64,000 nt of DNA from Streptosporangium lutulentum (GCF_030811455.1 NZ_JAUSQU010000002.1:22884-86883); one strand, 5' to 3'; counted from the first letter of the stretch, positions 14,353 through 23,599 are shown. The notes: generated by a model not told the origin, from the sequence alone. A program made the numbers and translations.

Positions 14353-17300
14353 AAGGGGAGTCGCACGCTGTTCCTTCGACTGCCACTGCTCAGCCCGGCC
14401 CTCTGGGTGGTGCCAACAACGAGTTGGGCGCAGAGCTGCGGGCCGACCTTGCCGCGTTCGTGGCCAGTTTCGGGTTGCGTGGCATCGAGGTCCGACTTGG
14501 CGACGATGAGCGGGCACGGGGTATTCCAGTGGTAGTGCGCTGCGAAGTAGACGAGGCAGTGGACGACCTTGAGGTTCGATTCGTCGGCGGTCATCGCGTC
14601 CTGGTGCAGGTGAAGCGGCACCTGGATTTTGACCTGCGCCCCGGCTATCCGCTGACGAAGGTCATCGATCAATGGGTTGACCAATGTTCGACTTCGGCAA
14701 CGGACAAAACCCCGTTGGTCGCCGTGGTCCAATCAGCGTCAACATCTGTGCGGCACCTCGCCGACGCGCTCGATCGGCGTCGTGACCCGTATGCCGGCGC
14801 GCTCACTCTCAGACAGGAGTCAGTACTCAAGGAACTTTCAGCCGCACTCATCCAACGGGGACCGGGTGTAGTCGATGAGGTGCTTGAGCGCGCATCCATC
14901 GCGATTATCGACGTGTCAGCGGGCCGGGGCGATGCGGTTCCCATCGGCCTGTTAGACGGCATCGTGGTAGCGGTCGGGCAAGGGCCAACCGCCTTTGATG
15001 CATTGGCAGGTGCTTACCGTAGGCGTGCCGCCCGCCGCACTGGTCTCGATCTTGACGGGTGGATTGAGGTACTTCGCAAAGCTCAGCTCGATGTGGTCGC
15101 GGACGCCGACGGATGCAGGTCAGCCAGGCGAGCGGCCGAGCAGGCGGCTCTGTCTCGCCACCGTCACCGCCTGATCGCGGAAGGGCAGACGGTGAATCTG
15201 CTAACGCTGGGGACGGCGCTGCCGCCGATTCCCGCGGTACCGCTGACCAGAGTCACCAACGATCCAACCGACGCCGATGGCTCACAACAGAGTACGGAGC
15301 TGGATCAAGTGCTGCGCCGCCACGGCAGGGTGCTGCTGCTGGGGCAACCGGGCGCGGGCAAATCCACCATGTTGCGCCGACTCACCGCGCGGGAGGCCGA
15401 ACGCGGCTGGTCGACGCCGGTTTTTGTCGATCTTCGGGCATTGCTCGCCCCCACCAGCTGTGGGCGCCCACTGCGTCTGGACGGCAGCATCGACCCGCTC
15501 GACACTTTGGTTGAGCTGGCGACGGCTGCTACTCCGCTTAAGGACCGTGACCTGTTGGCCGGCGCCGTTCGCCGTGCCGCCGAGGAGGGTTCGCTGCTGG
15601 TCTGCCTGGACTCATTGGATGAGACCCGCGATCACCGCCCCATGGTTGTGTCGTGGCTGCGCCGCCTGCTTGAACGCCTCGATGCCGGCTGTGATCTTGT
15701 CCTAGCCACCCGCGCCAGCGCCTACGCGCAAGCAGCCACGCTGGGCTGGCAACAGCGGTGGGTTGCTCCTCCTGAGCAGATCGAGCCCGTGGTCGTGGAA
15801 GTGCTGGAGGCCTTCGCCCGTTGGTATAGACGAGACAGAGACTGGGTACAGACGCGGTTACGGTGGGTCCTCGACAGAGCAGCGCAGGTCCCTAGGCTGG
15901 CTGAAACGCCGCTGCTGTTGACCGCGTTGGCGATCGACGCCGCCGAGCGCGACTCCTTGGATGAGGTCACCGGACCGGCGCATCTCCTGGAGCGGACCAC
16001 TGGATGGGTGGCATCTAACTGGGAGAGCCGCAGTGACCGTATTGGTGCTGAGCTGCCTCCGGGCTTGCCTGCCCTCCAGGTCGCCGATGCCCTGCGCACC
16101 GCCCTTGGCCTGCTTGCCTGGACAGTGGTCAGTCACGCTGAGTCTCCCAGAGCTGAAGCGATCCAAGCTGAACTAACCGCCGGGTACATGACCGAGCACG
16201 GTCTCGCGCCTGGGGTCGCCCGAGTTCTCGCCAAGGCGGCGGTGCATTTCTGGGATGAGGCGGGCATCGTCGTACTGGATCGCTACGGGTGCCTGTCCAG
16301 CTTGGCGCGGCCCGTCGTCGAGGTGGCCGCGGCCCGGTATGTTGCCGGGTTATCTTCGACTGACCGGACAATCGCCATCACTCACCTCGCCGCTGAGTCG
16401 ACGACGTTCGAGGTATTGAGCCTGCTTGCCTCGCTTGACGGATCCGCCGCCGATGAAGTTGTCGACGTGGCTGTCGACCGTACGGATCGAGACTTGCTCA
16501 TCGCCGTGGCGTCGGGCCTCCAGAGCAGCGCAGAAGTCTCACCAGCCGCTGTCGGGCGCCTGGTCGATGCGCTCGGCGCCCTCCCGGCCTCCGGAGAGGC
16601 TGATCAGGCGACGATCGTCCGATACCTGGTCGACCTACCCGCACCGCCAACCGAGCGGAACCGGATCCTGGCCGTCATCAAGGCCAAACTGCCTGCCACG
16701 ACGGCTTTCGTGTGGCAGGCCCTTCTCCAACAGCGATGGGGTGACCCGACGGCGGAGGCGACGTGCCGGGCCGCGACATTGGCCGGCTTACCGCCGACGC
16801 CACCGCCACCGCCACATCTCACCCGAACTCAAGCGATGCTGTTTCCGAACGAGACGGCCGGCGCGTTCGGCGAGGTCATACTGGCGACGACCGGCTGGCT
16901 CCGCGCCGGAGAAGAGGACATGGCCGAACACATCCGGCAGGTCGCCTACCATTTCTGCCCGTCGAAGTCTTGGAAGGCGGTACGGCATGAACTGGGTCAA
17001 CGTGGGTTCCGCAACGACCCACCGACAGAACAGCGCGAACACCCAGAGAAAACGGTAGGCCTGAGCAGAAAGATATTTGAAACCACCTTTGGATGGCTGC
17101 TGGAACACCTGGCCCAGCAAGACCAGCCGCACCATCTTCGGGTAGTGGAACGGCGTCGGCTCGAACACCTCAGCCGCCTCATCGAGGGCCTGGCCATCAG
17201 TCGACTTGAGACCGGCGTGTTTGAAGTCGCCGTCCAACAGCACCAAGACGATGTCATCGCTGTGGTGGAGGTTTTCCTCAGTCAGGGAGGTTTCGATCGA

Positions 17301-17966
17301 AGCATGATCGCGGCCGAAGCGGCGTCGTTCCTCGCCGAGTTTCGCGACGACAGATACGCCTGGCTGTACCTGGCCTACGATCCACCTAAATGCAGGTTCA
17401 GCTGGAACGACGACATCTCCGAAGTGATCGCACCGACAGCCCGGCTATTCGGCAAAAGCTACTGGCTGGCCTACCTCGCCTTCACCGTCCTAGTCCAGGT
17501 ATTGGATTCGGATCAGCCCGCAGCCGCCGCTGCGGCCGCCGCCCAGGCCGAAGCGAGGATCCCCGCACGCCAACAACGGTTTGCTGCCCTCACCGCGCTC
17601 TACATGAACCCCACTCGATACATCCCCCGTTGGCGGCATACTGCCGACCCCATACTCGTGGCCACAGTGATGGAACGCGCCAGCGCTGACGCCGACCGCC
17701 TCGCCCTCCTAGTCGAAGGACTCGGTCATCCCAACGCGCTCGTACGCGACAAAGCAGCTGACCAGATAACCACCACTGATGCTGCCAACCCGGCCGTCGC
17801 AGAAGCGCTTCACCACGCGCTGGACCTACCCGACCAGGGCACCTGTCGCTACTGCGGCGAGTCATTCATCAACCGAAGTTCGAATTGCGGCAACTGTGGT
17901 CTGTCGCTCCCCAACCCTCGTTCGAAGATCGACGGACTGCTGTCTCCGCGGCTTGAGGAAGCGTGA
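14349..17966 (+). CDS. NACHT NTPase with nuclease-like N-terminus and C-terminal zinc ribbon
   Basis: This 1205-residue protein has three parts. Residues of about 15-120 look like a PD-(D/E)xK fold (GIEVRLGDDERARGI, DDLEVRFVGGHRVLVQVKRH, with the QxK-like VQVKRH). A NACHT NTPase follows, with Walker A LLLGQPGAGKSTMLRR near residue 330, Walker B-like LLVCLDSLDETRD and LVLATRASAY. A long helical sensor region then leads to a CxxC..CxxC ribbon (CRYCGESF, CGNCGLSLP, about 1166-1185). NACHT proteins with nuclease effectors are known in anti-phage systems: sensing activates the effector. The GTG start is fixed by overlap with the upstream HTH gene. Its activity and trigger are inferred. Confidence 0.85.
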   Translation: MKGESHAVPSTATAQPGPLGGANNELGAELRADLAAFVASFGLRGIEVRLGDDERARGIPVVVRCEVDEAVDDLEVRFVGGHRVLVQVKRHLDFDLRPGYPLTKVIDQWVDQCSTSATDKTPLVAVVQSASTSVRHLADALDRRRDPYAGALTLRQESVLKELSAALIQRGPGVVDEVLERASIAIIDVSAGRGDAVPIGLLDGIVVAVGQGPTAFDALAGAYRRRAARRTGLDLDGWIEVLRKAQLDVVADADGCRSARRAAEQAALSRHRHRLIAEGQTVNLLTLGTALPPIPAVPLTRVTNDPTDADGSQQSTELDQVLRRHGRVLLLGQPGAGKSTMLRRLTAREAERGWSTPVFVDLRALLAPTSCGRPLRLDGSIDPLDTLVELATAATPLKDRDLLAGAVRRAAEEGSLLVCLDSLDETRDHRPMVVSWLRRLLERLDAGCDLVLATRASAYAQAATLGWQQRWVAPPEQIEPVVVEVLEAFARWYRRDRDWVQTRLRWVLDRAAQVPRLAETPLLLTALAIDAAERDSLDEVTGPAHLLERTTGWVASNWESRSDRIGAELPPGLPALQVADALRTALGLLAWTVVSHAESPRAEAIQAELTAGYMTEHGLAPGVARVLAKAAVHFWDEAGIVVLDRYGCLSSLARPVVEVAAARYVAGLSSTDRTIAITHLAAESTTFEVLSLLASLDGSAADEVVDVAVDRTDRDLLIAVASGLQSSAEVSPAAVGRLVDALGALPASGEADQATIVRYLVDLPAPPTERNRILAVIKAKLPATTAFVWQALLQQRWGDPTAEATCRAATLAGLPPTPPPPPHLTRTQAMLFPNETAGAFGEVILATTGWLRAGEEDMAEHIRQVAYHFCPSKSWKAVRHELGQRGFRNDPPTEQREHPEKTVGLSRKIFETTFGWLLEHLAQQDQPHHLRVVERRRLEHLSRLIEGLAISRLETGVFEVAVQQHQDDVIAVVEVFLSQGGFDRSMIAAEAASFLAEFRDDRYAWLYLAYDPPKCRFSWNDDISEVIAPTARLFGKSYWLAYLAFTVLVQVLDSDQPAAAAAAAAQAEARIPARQQRFAALTALYMNPTRYIPRWRHTADPILVATVMERASADADRLALLVEGLGHPNALVRDKAADQITTTDAANPAVAEALHHALDLPDQGTCRYCGESFINRSSNCGNCGLSLPNPRSKIDGLLSPRLEEA

Positions 17967-18420
17967 TCGACAAAGGAGAAAGGAAACCGAAACAGAACCC
18001 CAGGAGGAAACCCGCCGGAGTGAGTGGGCAACAGCATGAACGGGGCTTAGATCTTGGGACTGCGAGAGAGCAGCCAGGGAACAACACTGTAGATGCATGG
18101 TGAACGCGGCAATCGCCGCGACTGCGGCCTCCAGGTCAGCGGTGGCTGGCCAGATCGGCACCACGTTATCGACGCTGCCGTGGACGGTTGCGGTCAGCTC
18201 CAGCCACCTCTTCTTATCCGGGGAGTTTTTCCGGGGTTAGCTCCGGGCCCAGAGCAGCGTTATCCGGGAGGTCGTAGCGGAACTCCCCGGATAATGACAG
18301 TTATCCGGGGAGCCCTGCGAACCGGCGCGAAGACCCCCGGAGCGCGGCGCGAACCAGGAGCTCCACGGGAACGCGGGAGAGCGGGCAACCGGCCCGCGAC
18401 TCGGTCGTCTCACAGGCGCC
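17967..18420. other. intergenic stretch containing a structured element
   Basis: No convincing gene lies here. The main feature is the multi-box palindromic element at 18214-18312. The rest is GC-rich without recognisable signals. Confidence 0.5.
18214..18312. repeat. TTATCC-box element, copy A
   Basis: Boxes TTATCCGGGGAG (18214-18225), TTATCCGGGAG (18260-18270), CTCCCCGGATAA (18283-18294) and TTATCCGGGGAG (18301-18312) are present. The last two form a perfect 12-bp inverted repeat around TGACAG. A second element with the same spacing but different arm sequence lies at 20869-20968. Confidence 0.75.
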
Positions 18421-18738
18421 CTGTCACTCCACGCTCGGGCGCACTTCTTACTCAACCGCCGGCTCGTCCCCGCCGCCCTGGTCGCCGCCGCACTGATCGC
18501 ACCGACCACCACTGGCCCCGCCATCGCCTCCGCTGTCACCACCGCGGCGTCGGCGTCCGCGAAGAGCTCGACGGCCGCGTGCAGCTATCGCCGCGTCGGC
18601 CTGGTGTGGCGGTGCATCACCCCGGGCGCGTACTGCCCGAAGGCGGCCCGCACCAAGTACGGGTATGCGAAGGTCACCAACCGCAGGTACAAGTGCTCGG
18701 TGTACAACAACGGCCAATGGCGCTGGAAGCGCCTCTAA
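18421..18738 (+). CDS. small secreted cysteine-containing protein, start codon unclear
   Basis: The frame encodes a signal peptide (LLNRRLVPAALVAAALIAP, then PAIASA). A basic mature part of about 55 residues has four cysteines (CSYRRVGLVWRC, GAYCPK, RYKCSVYNNGQWRWKRL), a layout typical of small exported proteins with disulphides. No ATG or GTG exists in this frame back to the stop at 18292-18294. The start given is CTG 18421, so an unusual start, a lost start codon or an upstream frameshift is possible. It lies downstream of the TTATCC-box element. The function is unknown. Confidence 0.5.
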   Translation: MSLHARAHFLLNRRLVPAALVAAALIAPTTTGPAIASAVTTAASASAKSSTAACSYRRVGLVWRCITPGAYCPKAARTKYGYAKVTNRRYKCSVYNNGQWRWKRL

Positions 18739-18874
18739 CCCCCGCCACGGTAATTCAGCCTCGCCCGCCCAACGACCAGGTGAGGCCGGATTACCGCGTC
18801 CACGCGCGCCAATGAAAAGGCTTACTTCCCGGTCGTCGGACCGCCTCGGAGTCGCTGGTGCAGGGCTCCAAGTA

Positions 18875-19687
18875 TTAACGGCGCCCCAAGATGGCTGCAA
18901 GACGGGCACGGGTCGAGGATTTGTGCGCTTCGCGCTGATGCGATCGGTCAGCCAGCACCCCTGATCCAACTCCGTTAGATGGGAGCTTGTTCTTGATCTC
19001 TCCGAGTTTATTTCTGACCTCTTCCAGCACCCTGACCCCATCATTGATGTTCTTGAGGCCGAGCAGCTCCCACTCCTGATAGAGCGCGAGGTCGATAGGG
19101 TATTTCATGGGTTCGACGCGTCCTTCTGTCCACTCGGCCTCCACGGTGACCTCATAGAACATGTCAAGTGTAGAGTTCAGCCGCTCGAAGGTGATATCGA
19201 AGAGCAACTCAATGCGCCGACCAGGCGGCATGAAGGGGATGCCCTTAGTGAAGATGTACGTCTCGGCGAGCTTGAATCTGCCGAACGATGATTCCCTCTG
19301 CTCCATGAGGCGCTCTACTGGGGGATCAAAAGTGATCTTCACATTGCGGGCGACAGTCGGACCGATGTTCTCAATAACCAGGACGAAGGCCTGCGTATTG
19401 TGGATCGACGGCTGGATGTCGACGACCACATAGGGCTCAAGCTGCTCACGACGGACCTTCTCGGCGTGCTCAAGCTGTTCTCGTGCTGTGTGGGCTTGGT
19501 CCTGAGTGCCGTCAGCTGACCTTTGTGTATCAGCCGAAGTCTCTTGAGACATCAGGGCCTGGACGCGGGTGGCACGCCAGGCGAGCCCAGCCACTACCAG
19601 GGCGGCCACCGAAATCAAACCGGAGGTCAAGGTGCCGAACGCTGAGACGACGTCGGTCCACATGGGCTCGCCAGGAATTTGGGACAC
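18875..19687 (-). CDS. membrane-anchored protein, tandem paralogue 1
   Basis: The 270-residue protein has one N-terminal membrane helix (SGLISVAALVVAGLAW, about residues 16-33) and a coiled segment (AHTAREQLEHAEKVRREQ). A beta-rich domain follows, with EPYVVVDIQP, FVLVIENIGPTVARNVKI, FDPPVERL and IPFMPPGRRIELLFDI, then a helical tail. The core resembles immunoglobulin-like or CARDB-like domains of unknown role. The gene directly upstream encodes a clear paralogue; the two are nine bases apart and co-directional. The GTG at 19687 is used as start; GTG/ATG alternatives within ten residues exist. Confidence 0.7.
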   Translation of the reverse strand: MSQIPGEPMWTDVVSAFGTLTSGLISVAALVVAGLAWRATRVQALMSQETSADTQRSADGTQDQAHTAREQLEHAEKVRREQLEPYVVVDIQPSIHNTQAFVLVIENIGPTVARNVKITFDPPVERLMEQRESSFGRFKLAETYIFTKGIPFMPPGRRIELLFDITFERLNSTLDMFYEVTVEAEWTEGRVEPMKYPIDLALYQEWELLGLKNINDGVRVLEEVRNKLGEIKNKLPSNGVGSGVLADRSHQREAHKSSTRARLAAILGRR

Positions 19688-19696
19688 CTATTATCC

Positions 19697-20434
19697 TTAT
19701 TCGATCGGCCCGAGGAACTCTTCTGGAGGGAATGCACGTTTAGCAGATCGGGAAATCTTTCCCTCAATCAAGCTAACTTTATCTGCAATTCTTTCGAGCG
19801 CCTTAACTCCATCGTGTATATTCTTTACCGTGAGACTTCCGACATACCCAGTATAAATTCCAAGATCGATCTTGTAGATAAGAGGCTCGACTGCACCGTA
19901 CGGTCCCTCCGCGTTAACTGTAACAATGTAGCCGGTAGGCAGGTCGGAATTCAGGCGCTTATAGCCGAAGTCGAGAAAGAGATTTATGCGGCGCCCAGGC
20001 GGCATAAATGGGATTCCTTCGGTGAATATAAAGGATTCTGCGATTCGCTCCAAACCGCCTTCCTCGCGCTCCTCGAAGCGCTCAAGAGGGGGGTCGAATG
20101 CTATTTTCACGTTACGCGCAACAGTTGGTCCGACATTCTCGATAATCAAATCGAATGCCTTGTTTATAGAGGAATTTGGTTGAATATCGACAACGACGTA
20201 TGGCTCTTGCTGTTCGCGGCGAACTTTCTCGGAGAGTTCGAGTTGGCGTAGGGCGATGTTGACCTGCTCCTTGGCAGCCTCAGCCTGCGTGCCAGCGAAT
20301 CGTGCCGAGTCTGCTGCCATGTCGGCTTGCTGACTAGCCTTCCATGCTGCCCAGATAGCAACCAGGAGCGCGAGGAGCGCGAAGAGCGCAGTTACGATGT
20401 CAGTCCACTCGGGACTGCTCTCGACTGTCGGCAT
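19697..20434 (-). CDS. membrane-anchored protein, tandem paralogue 2, AT-richer
   Basis: The 245-residue protein shares the order of its neighbour: an N-terminal helix (IVTALFALLALLVAIWAAW), a coiled segment ending KVRREQQEPYVVVDIQP, and a beta domain with IENVGPTVARNVKIAFDPP and GIPFMPPGRRI. The gene uses many A/T-ending codons and is visibly AT-richer than the region. This points to separate import of this copy, or of both followed by different amelioration. Its function is unknown. Identical core motifs suggest the two proteins form hetero-oligomers or are alternative versions. Confidence 0.7.
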   Translation of the reverse strand: MPTVESSPEWTDIVTALFALLALLVAIWAAWKASQQADMAADSARFAGTQAEAAKEQVNIALRQLELSEKVRREQQEPYVVVDIQPNSSINKAFDLIIENVGPTVARNVKIAFDPPLERFEEREEGGLERIAESFIFTEGIPFMPPGRRINLFLDFGYKRLNSDLPTGYIVTVNAEGPYGAVEPLIYKIDLGIYTGYVGSLTVKNIHDGVKALERIADKVSLIEGKISRSAKRAFPPEEFLGPIE

Positions 20435-21188
20435 GGACCCTCCCCTACCATCGACGACTGGTTGATCGTTGATCGTAAGGGGTAAAAGTAATTAACGTTA
20501 TGGAACGTTCTAAAATGATGCTAATTCGTACATCTGATCTTATGGATACTGGCGGCTGCAAGAGTCGCGACGACGTCTGATGGGGAAGTGGCTTGCGCGG
20601 CGAGCCGGGTGGCGGCCTCACACCTACCATTAACGGCGGCTAGCCGTCTCTCCCATCGTGCTGGCACTGCAGGCCGGCCTGATCTGGTAACGCGACGACA
20701 ACGCTCGCCGAGTGCTCCTCGCCGATCGGCAGCAGGTCGCATCGGACGACGGACGTGCTCACAGCAAACCGCTCGGGGCAACGCGCAGGGCGTCGGGGAA
20801 CACAGCGGTCAGCGCGGCGCTTGGCCGCGGCGGCACACACAGGGAGTGTTCGTTGGCATCACACCTTCTTATCCACGGACTTCCGTCCCGGGTTCTCAAC
20901 GCTCCGGGACGTCGTTATCCACTGATCTGGTGGCCGCTCTCAGTGGATAATGAAGGTTATCCACTGAGTGCGATGAAGGTCTGCCGCACCACCGTCGCCG
21001 ATAACCAAGGCGAGCAGTGAACGACCGCGCGCACGCGAGTTCGCCTGCCGTCGCCCGTGCCCGGTTCGGCGACCCGCCCCGCACCTGACGCGGCCGGCCG
21101 AAGGGCCACCCGAGCGCCCGGTCACGATTGACCATCGCTGACGGCCATCACGCCATGAAGGCCGCACGGATCGATCAGCCTGGCGGGT
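20435..21188. promoter_or_regulatory. long intergenic region with promoter and structured element
   Basis: The left part (20470-20540) is AT-rich with AACGTTATGGAACGTT and suits the promoter of the leftward paralogue pair. The right part holds the TTATCC-box element copy B (20869-20968). No convincing gene lies between; open frames here are GC-frame shadows. Confidence 0.5.
20869..20968. repeat. TTATCC-box element, copy B
   Basis: Boxes TTATCCACGGAC (20869-20880), TTATCCACTGAT (20915-20926), CTCAGTGGATAA (20939-20950) and TTATCCACTGAG (20957-20968) are present. The last two form a perfect 12-bp inverted repeat around TGAAGG. Box spacing (46, then 42 bases) matches copy A (46, then 41), but the arms read ACTGAG here and GGGGAG there. 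Confidence 0.75.
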
Positions 21189-21566
21189 ATGAGGTTGTGG
21201 CCAGGTTTCCTCCGGTTCGTGCTCGCGGTACTGGTCGCGGGGCTGGTCTGGGTGCTGGGTCCGGGCGCGGCGTGGGTGCTGGAGCACTTCGACGGGGTAC
21301 GCGGCCTGGCCAGCAAGGACCTGGCCGCGGCGCTGGACGCGATCCGCGGGCGAGCGCTGGCGATCGCCACCGGGTTAATCGCGCTGGTGGCGGTGTACTA
21401 CACCGCACGCAACGCCGCCACCGCGTGCCGCATCTTCGAGTTGAGCGAGCAGGGCCAGGTCACCGATCGCTACACCAAGGCGATCGAACAGCTCGGCTCG
21501 GACAAGCTCAACATCCGCCTGGGCGGCATCTACGCGCTGGAGCGCATCGCCCGCGACTCAGGATGA
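21189..21566 (+). pseudogene. truncated N-terminal part of a pentapeptide-repeat-type membrane protein
   Basis: The 125-residue frame has two membrane helices (GFLRFVLAVLVAGLVWVL and ALAIATGLIALVAVYYT). The signature GQVTDRYTKAIEQLGSDKL, then RLGGIYALERIARDS, normally precedes a junction and a pentapeptide-repeat domain in actinomycete proteins of this type. Here the frame ends directly after RDSG, so the whole repeat domain is missing. The break is next to the 3' end of the TcmP gene, which suggests that insertion of the TcmP cassette deleted the rest. Confidence 0.7.
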
Positions 21567-21589
21567 TTGTCGTGGTCTCCACCCCGTGA

Positions 21590-22711
21590 TCAGAAGAGCG
21601 GATCCATCTCCGGTGAGGCCTTGGGTACCAACCGGATCACCTTGTCTGCGCTCAGCTGACCACGAACAGGATCGCGCTCTACAAGGCCGCGTCCCAGGAG
21701 ATCCCTGACGACGGTTGTTGCCTGAGGAGGGCGATACACGGTCTCCAGGAGCGCGAACTCCCTGAGCTGTGCGAGTGTGCGTTCCCCCTTGGTCAGTTCC
21801 TCAAGGATGGCTCGCCGTAGTGGGCCCGTGTCCGGATTGAAGCTGAACTCCAGGGACAGCTGGTCTGGATCGCGAGGATCGCGATAGTTCACTCCGCGGA
21901 TCGGATCCACCTTCCACATGGCCTCCTTCATCTTCTCCAGGCCCAGAGCGTTCGTTGTGCCATAGACGAGATGGAGGTCATGGCCGCCCTCGCCGAGCAT
22001 CTCGAAGGACAGGACGTAGCGAAAGCCCGCCGCTTTGAGCGACTCACGGTAGGTACTGACGAGGAAACTCTTTTTCTTGTCGGAGGGAAGGTCCCAGACT
22101 TTGCGCCAGGAAGGCCCGCCGAAGGCTTGATCACCGGCGGCTTGATGTGTTTCGGCCTTGCCGAATTGCATGAGGAAGCGCGTACCGAATGTGACGAGGA
22201 CCTCGCTGGAGGGAACCCCAGCGATAGCTCGCGCGACATCGAGGGGAATATCAGGTCCACCCCAGCTGTCCAGGAAGGCGAAAATTGGTGTATTCATCGC
22301 TTTGACAGCGTCTAGGGCGGAGAGCAAGGTGTCAGCGCACCTGTCGTTGCGGAACTCGATCCTCATGCCCTCGGGAACGTTCCCGTACTGGGTCGTGGCG
22401 TCGTTGACCTCCTTCTTCAGCCGCTCCAGCCGGTCCGCTCTCTCTTCGATCAGAACGACGTTCGTTCTCTTACCGGTGTCGAGAAGGCGCCGCTGACGAA
22501 GGAAGACTTGGAGCGCGACTATAGGCGACCCGGGTTCGCCGGTCTTGTAGATACCGGGGCCGGCAAAGCCTTCCACGTATGTCACACATTCACGTGCGCG
22601 GGGTCCCTGGAGAAGGATAGGGAACCACGCCTCCAGGTATCGGCGCAAAAGCTCGTGTTTGGCTCGTGTGTGGGGTGCGCAGGACCAAAGGAGCGGCTGG
22701 GGGGTGGGCAT
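21590..22711 (-). CDS. tcmP: three-Cys-motif partner protein TcmP
   Basis: The 373-residue protein matches the TcmP family by layout: an N-terminal HTRAKHELLRRYLEAWFPIL, the glycine-rich YVEGFAGPGIYKTGEPGSP resembling a nucleotide- or SAM-binding loop, FAFLDSWGGPDIP and EVLVTFGTRFL. A winged-helix-like C-terminus follows (LAQLREFALLE, VRDLLGRGLVERDP). The family is named for its co-occurrence with a protein bearing three cysteines, here encoded 59 bases upstream on the same strand (22771-23550). The reaction is unknown; the pair is considered a putative defence or modification module. Its coding sequence is less GC-biased than the flanks. Confidence 0.85.
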   Translation of the reverse strand: MPTPQPLLWSCAPHTRAKHELLRRYLEAWFPILLQGPRARECVTYVEGFAGPGIYKTGEPGSPIVALQVFLRQRRLLDTGKRTNVVLIEERADRLERLKKEVNDATTQYGNVPEGMRIEFRNDRCADTLLSALDAVKAMNTPIFAFLDSWGGPDIPLDVARAIAGVPSSEVLVTFGTRFLMQFGKAETHQAAGDQAFGGPSWRKVWDLPSDKKKSFLVSTYRESLKAAGFRYVLSFEMLGEGGHDLHLVYGTTNALGLEKMKEAMWKVDPIRGVNYRDPRDPDQLSLEFSFNPDTGPLRRAILEELTKGERTLAQLREFALLETVYRPPQATTVVRDLLGRGLVERDPVRGQLSADKVIRLVPKASPEMDPLF

Positions 22712-22770
22712 ACGTCACTTCCTACCCATCTTCGCAAAGTGGCCCACCCGGTCCTTCTGGCCAAAATCGG

Positions 22771-23550
22771 TCAGGCGATCACGACATGAGGCTTCGTCAA
22801 GTCAGACGGTTGTGTCCGAGCTGGGAGTTCGTCCCACGTGCGTCCATCGAGCAGCCGGCCACCCGCTTTGGGTGTACGTCCTCCCCATTGCTTGAAGAAG
22901 AATGGTATTTGGCTTCCCTGGCATAGATCACGAATTTCGCATACCCAGTCAGAAGAGATGGGACGGTGTGCTGGCCCGCTTTCGCCACCGGCAATGACCC
23001 AATCCAGGCCCGCCAGTTTTAAATCAGACAATGGCCCTAGTAGAGGCTCACAGGACAAGAATTTGACCTGCGCTGGCACTTTTCGTAGATCGTCAACTCG
23101 ATAGAGGGCATCGTGGTTCTCGACCGAAACTCCCATCCACAAATTGGCTGGCCATTCGAGTAAGTGCGCGACTTTGCGGAGCCGCGAGGAACGCTTGGTG
23201 AGAACCTGATAGGTGTGCTGGGGGGTCTCCGAAATAACCTTGAAGACCTCACGCACGAAGTCGAGCGGGACTCGAGCGTGAAAAAGGTCACTCATGGAGT
23301 TGACGAAGACCACCTGAGGAGTACGCCAGGAGTATGGCTGGCGCAGTGCCGAAGGGTGCACCGTGAGCCCGAAGCCAGGGCCTGAAGTGCGAGTATCTCC
23401 GTCGTTTTGGTACTTCTCGGCGCCCATCGCCTTGAGCCGCTTGGCCAGCGTGAGCGCATAGCAGTTGTCGCAACCGGCAGAAACCTGGTCACAGCCTGTC
23501 GTAGGATTCCACGTGACCTCTGTCCATTCGATTGCCGTTCGCCTGGCCAT
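22771..23550 (-). CDS. three-Cys-motif protein, phage Gp37/Gp68 family (DUF5131)
   Basis: The 259-residue protein starts ARRTAIEWTEVTWNPTTGC and has a C-x5-C-x2-C cluster (residues about 20-29, GCDQVSAGCDNCYA). Other family motifs are VFVNSMSDLFH, HTYQVLTKR, LWMGVSVEN, FLSCEPLLGP, WVIAGGESGP and IPFFFKQWGG. The cysteine cluster and barrel-like strand pattern suggest a metal or Fe-S enzyme related to radical SAM proteins (inference). It forms an operon with tcmP. A second family member without a TcmP partner lies at 48117-49103. Its promoter probably lies in the palindrome at 23600-23641, shared with the divergent XRE gene. Confidence 0.88.
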   Translation of the reverse strand: MARRTAIEWTEVTWNPTTGCDQVSAGCDNCYALTLAKRLKAMGAEKYQNDGDTRTSGPGFGLTVHPSALRQPYSWRTPQVVFVNSMSDLFHARVPLDFVREVFKVISETPQHTYQVLTKRSSRLRKVAHLLEWPANLWMGVSVENHDALYRVDDLRKVPAQVKFLSCEPLLGPLSDLKLAGLDWVIAGGESGPAHRPISSDWVCEIRDLCQGSQIPFFFKQWGGRTPKAGGRLLDGRTWDELPARTQPSDLTKPHVVIA

Positions 23551-23599
23551 GATGACGCCTTTCTTGGTCTCAGCATGTCGAGGAGTGTGCTTCGCGTCA

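Noticed and set aside
18214..20968. DnaA boxes
   Set aside because: Copy B resembles TTATCCAC, but the equivalent boxes in copy A read TTATCCGG, so the element as a whole does not follow the DnaA consensus.
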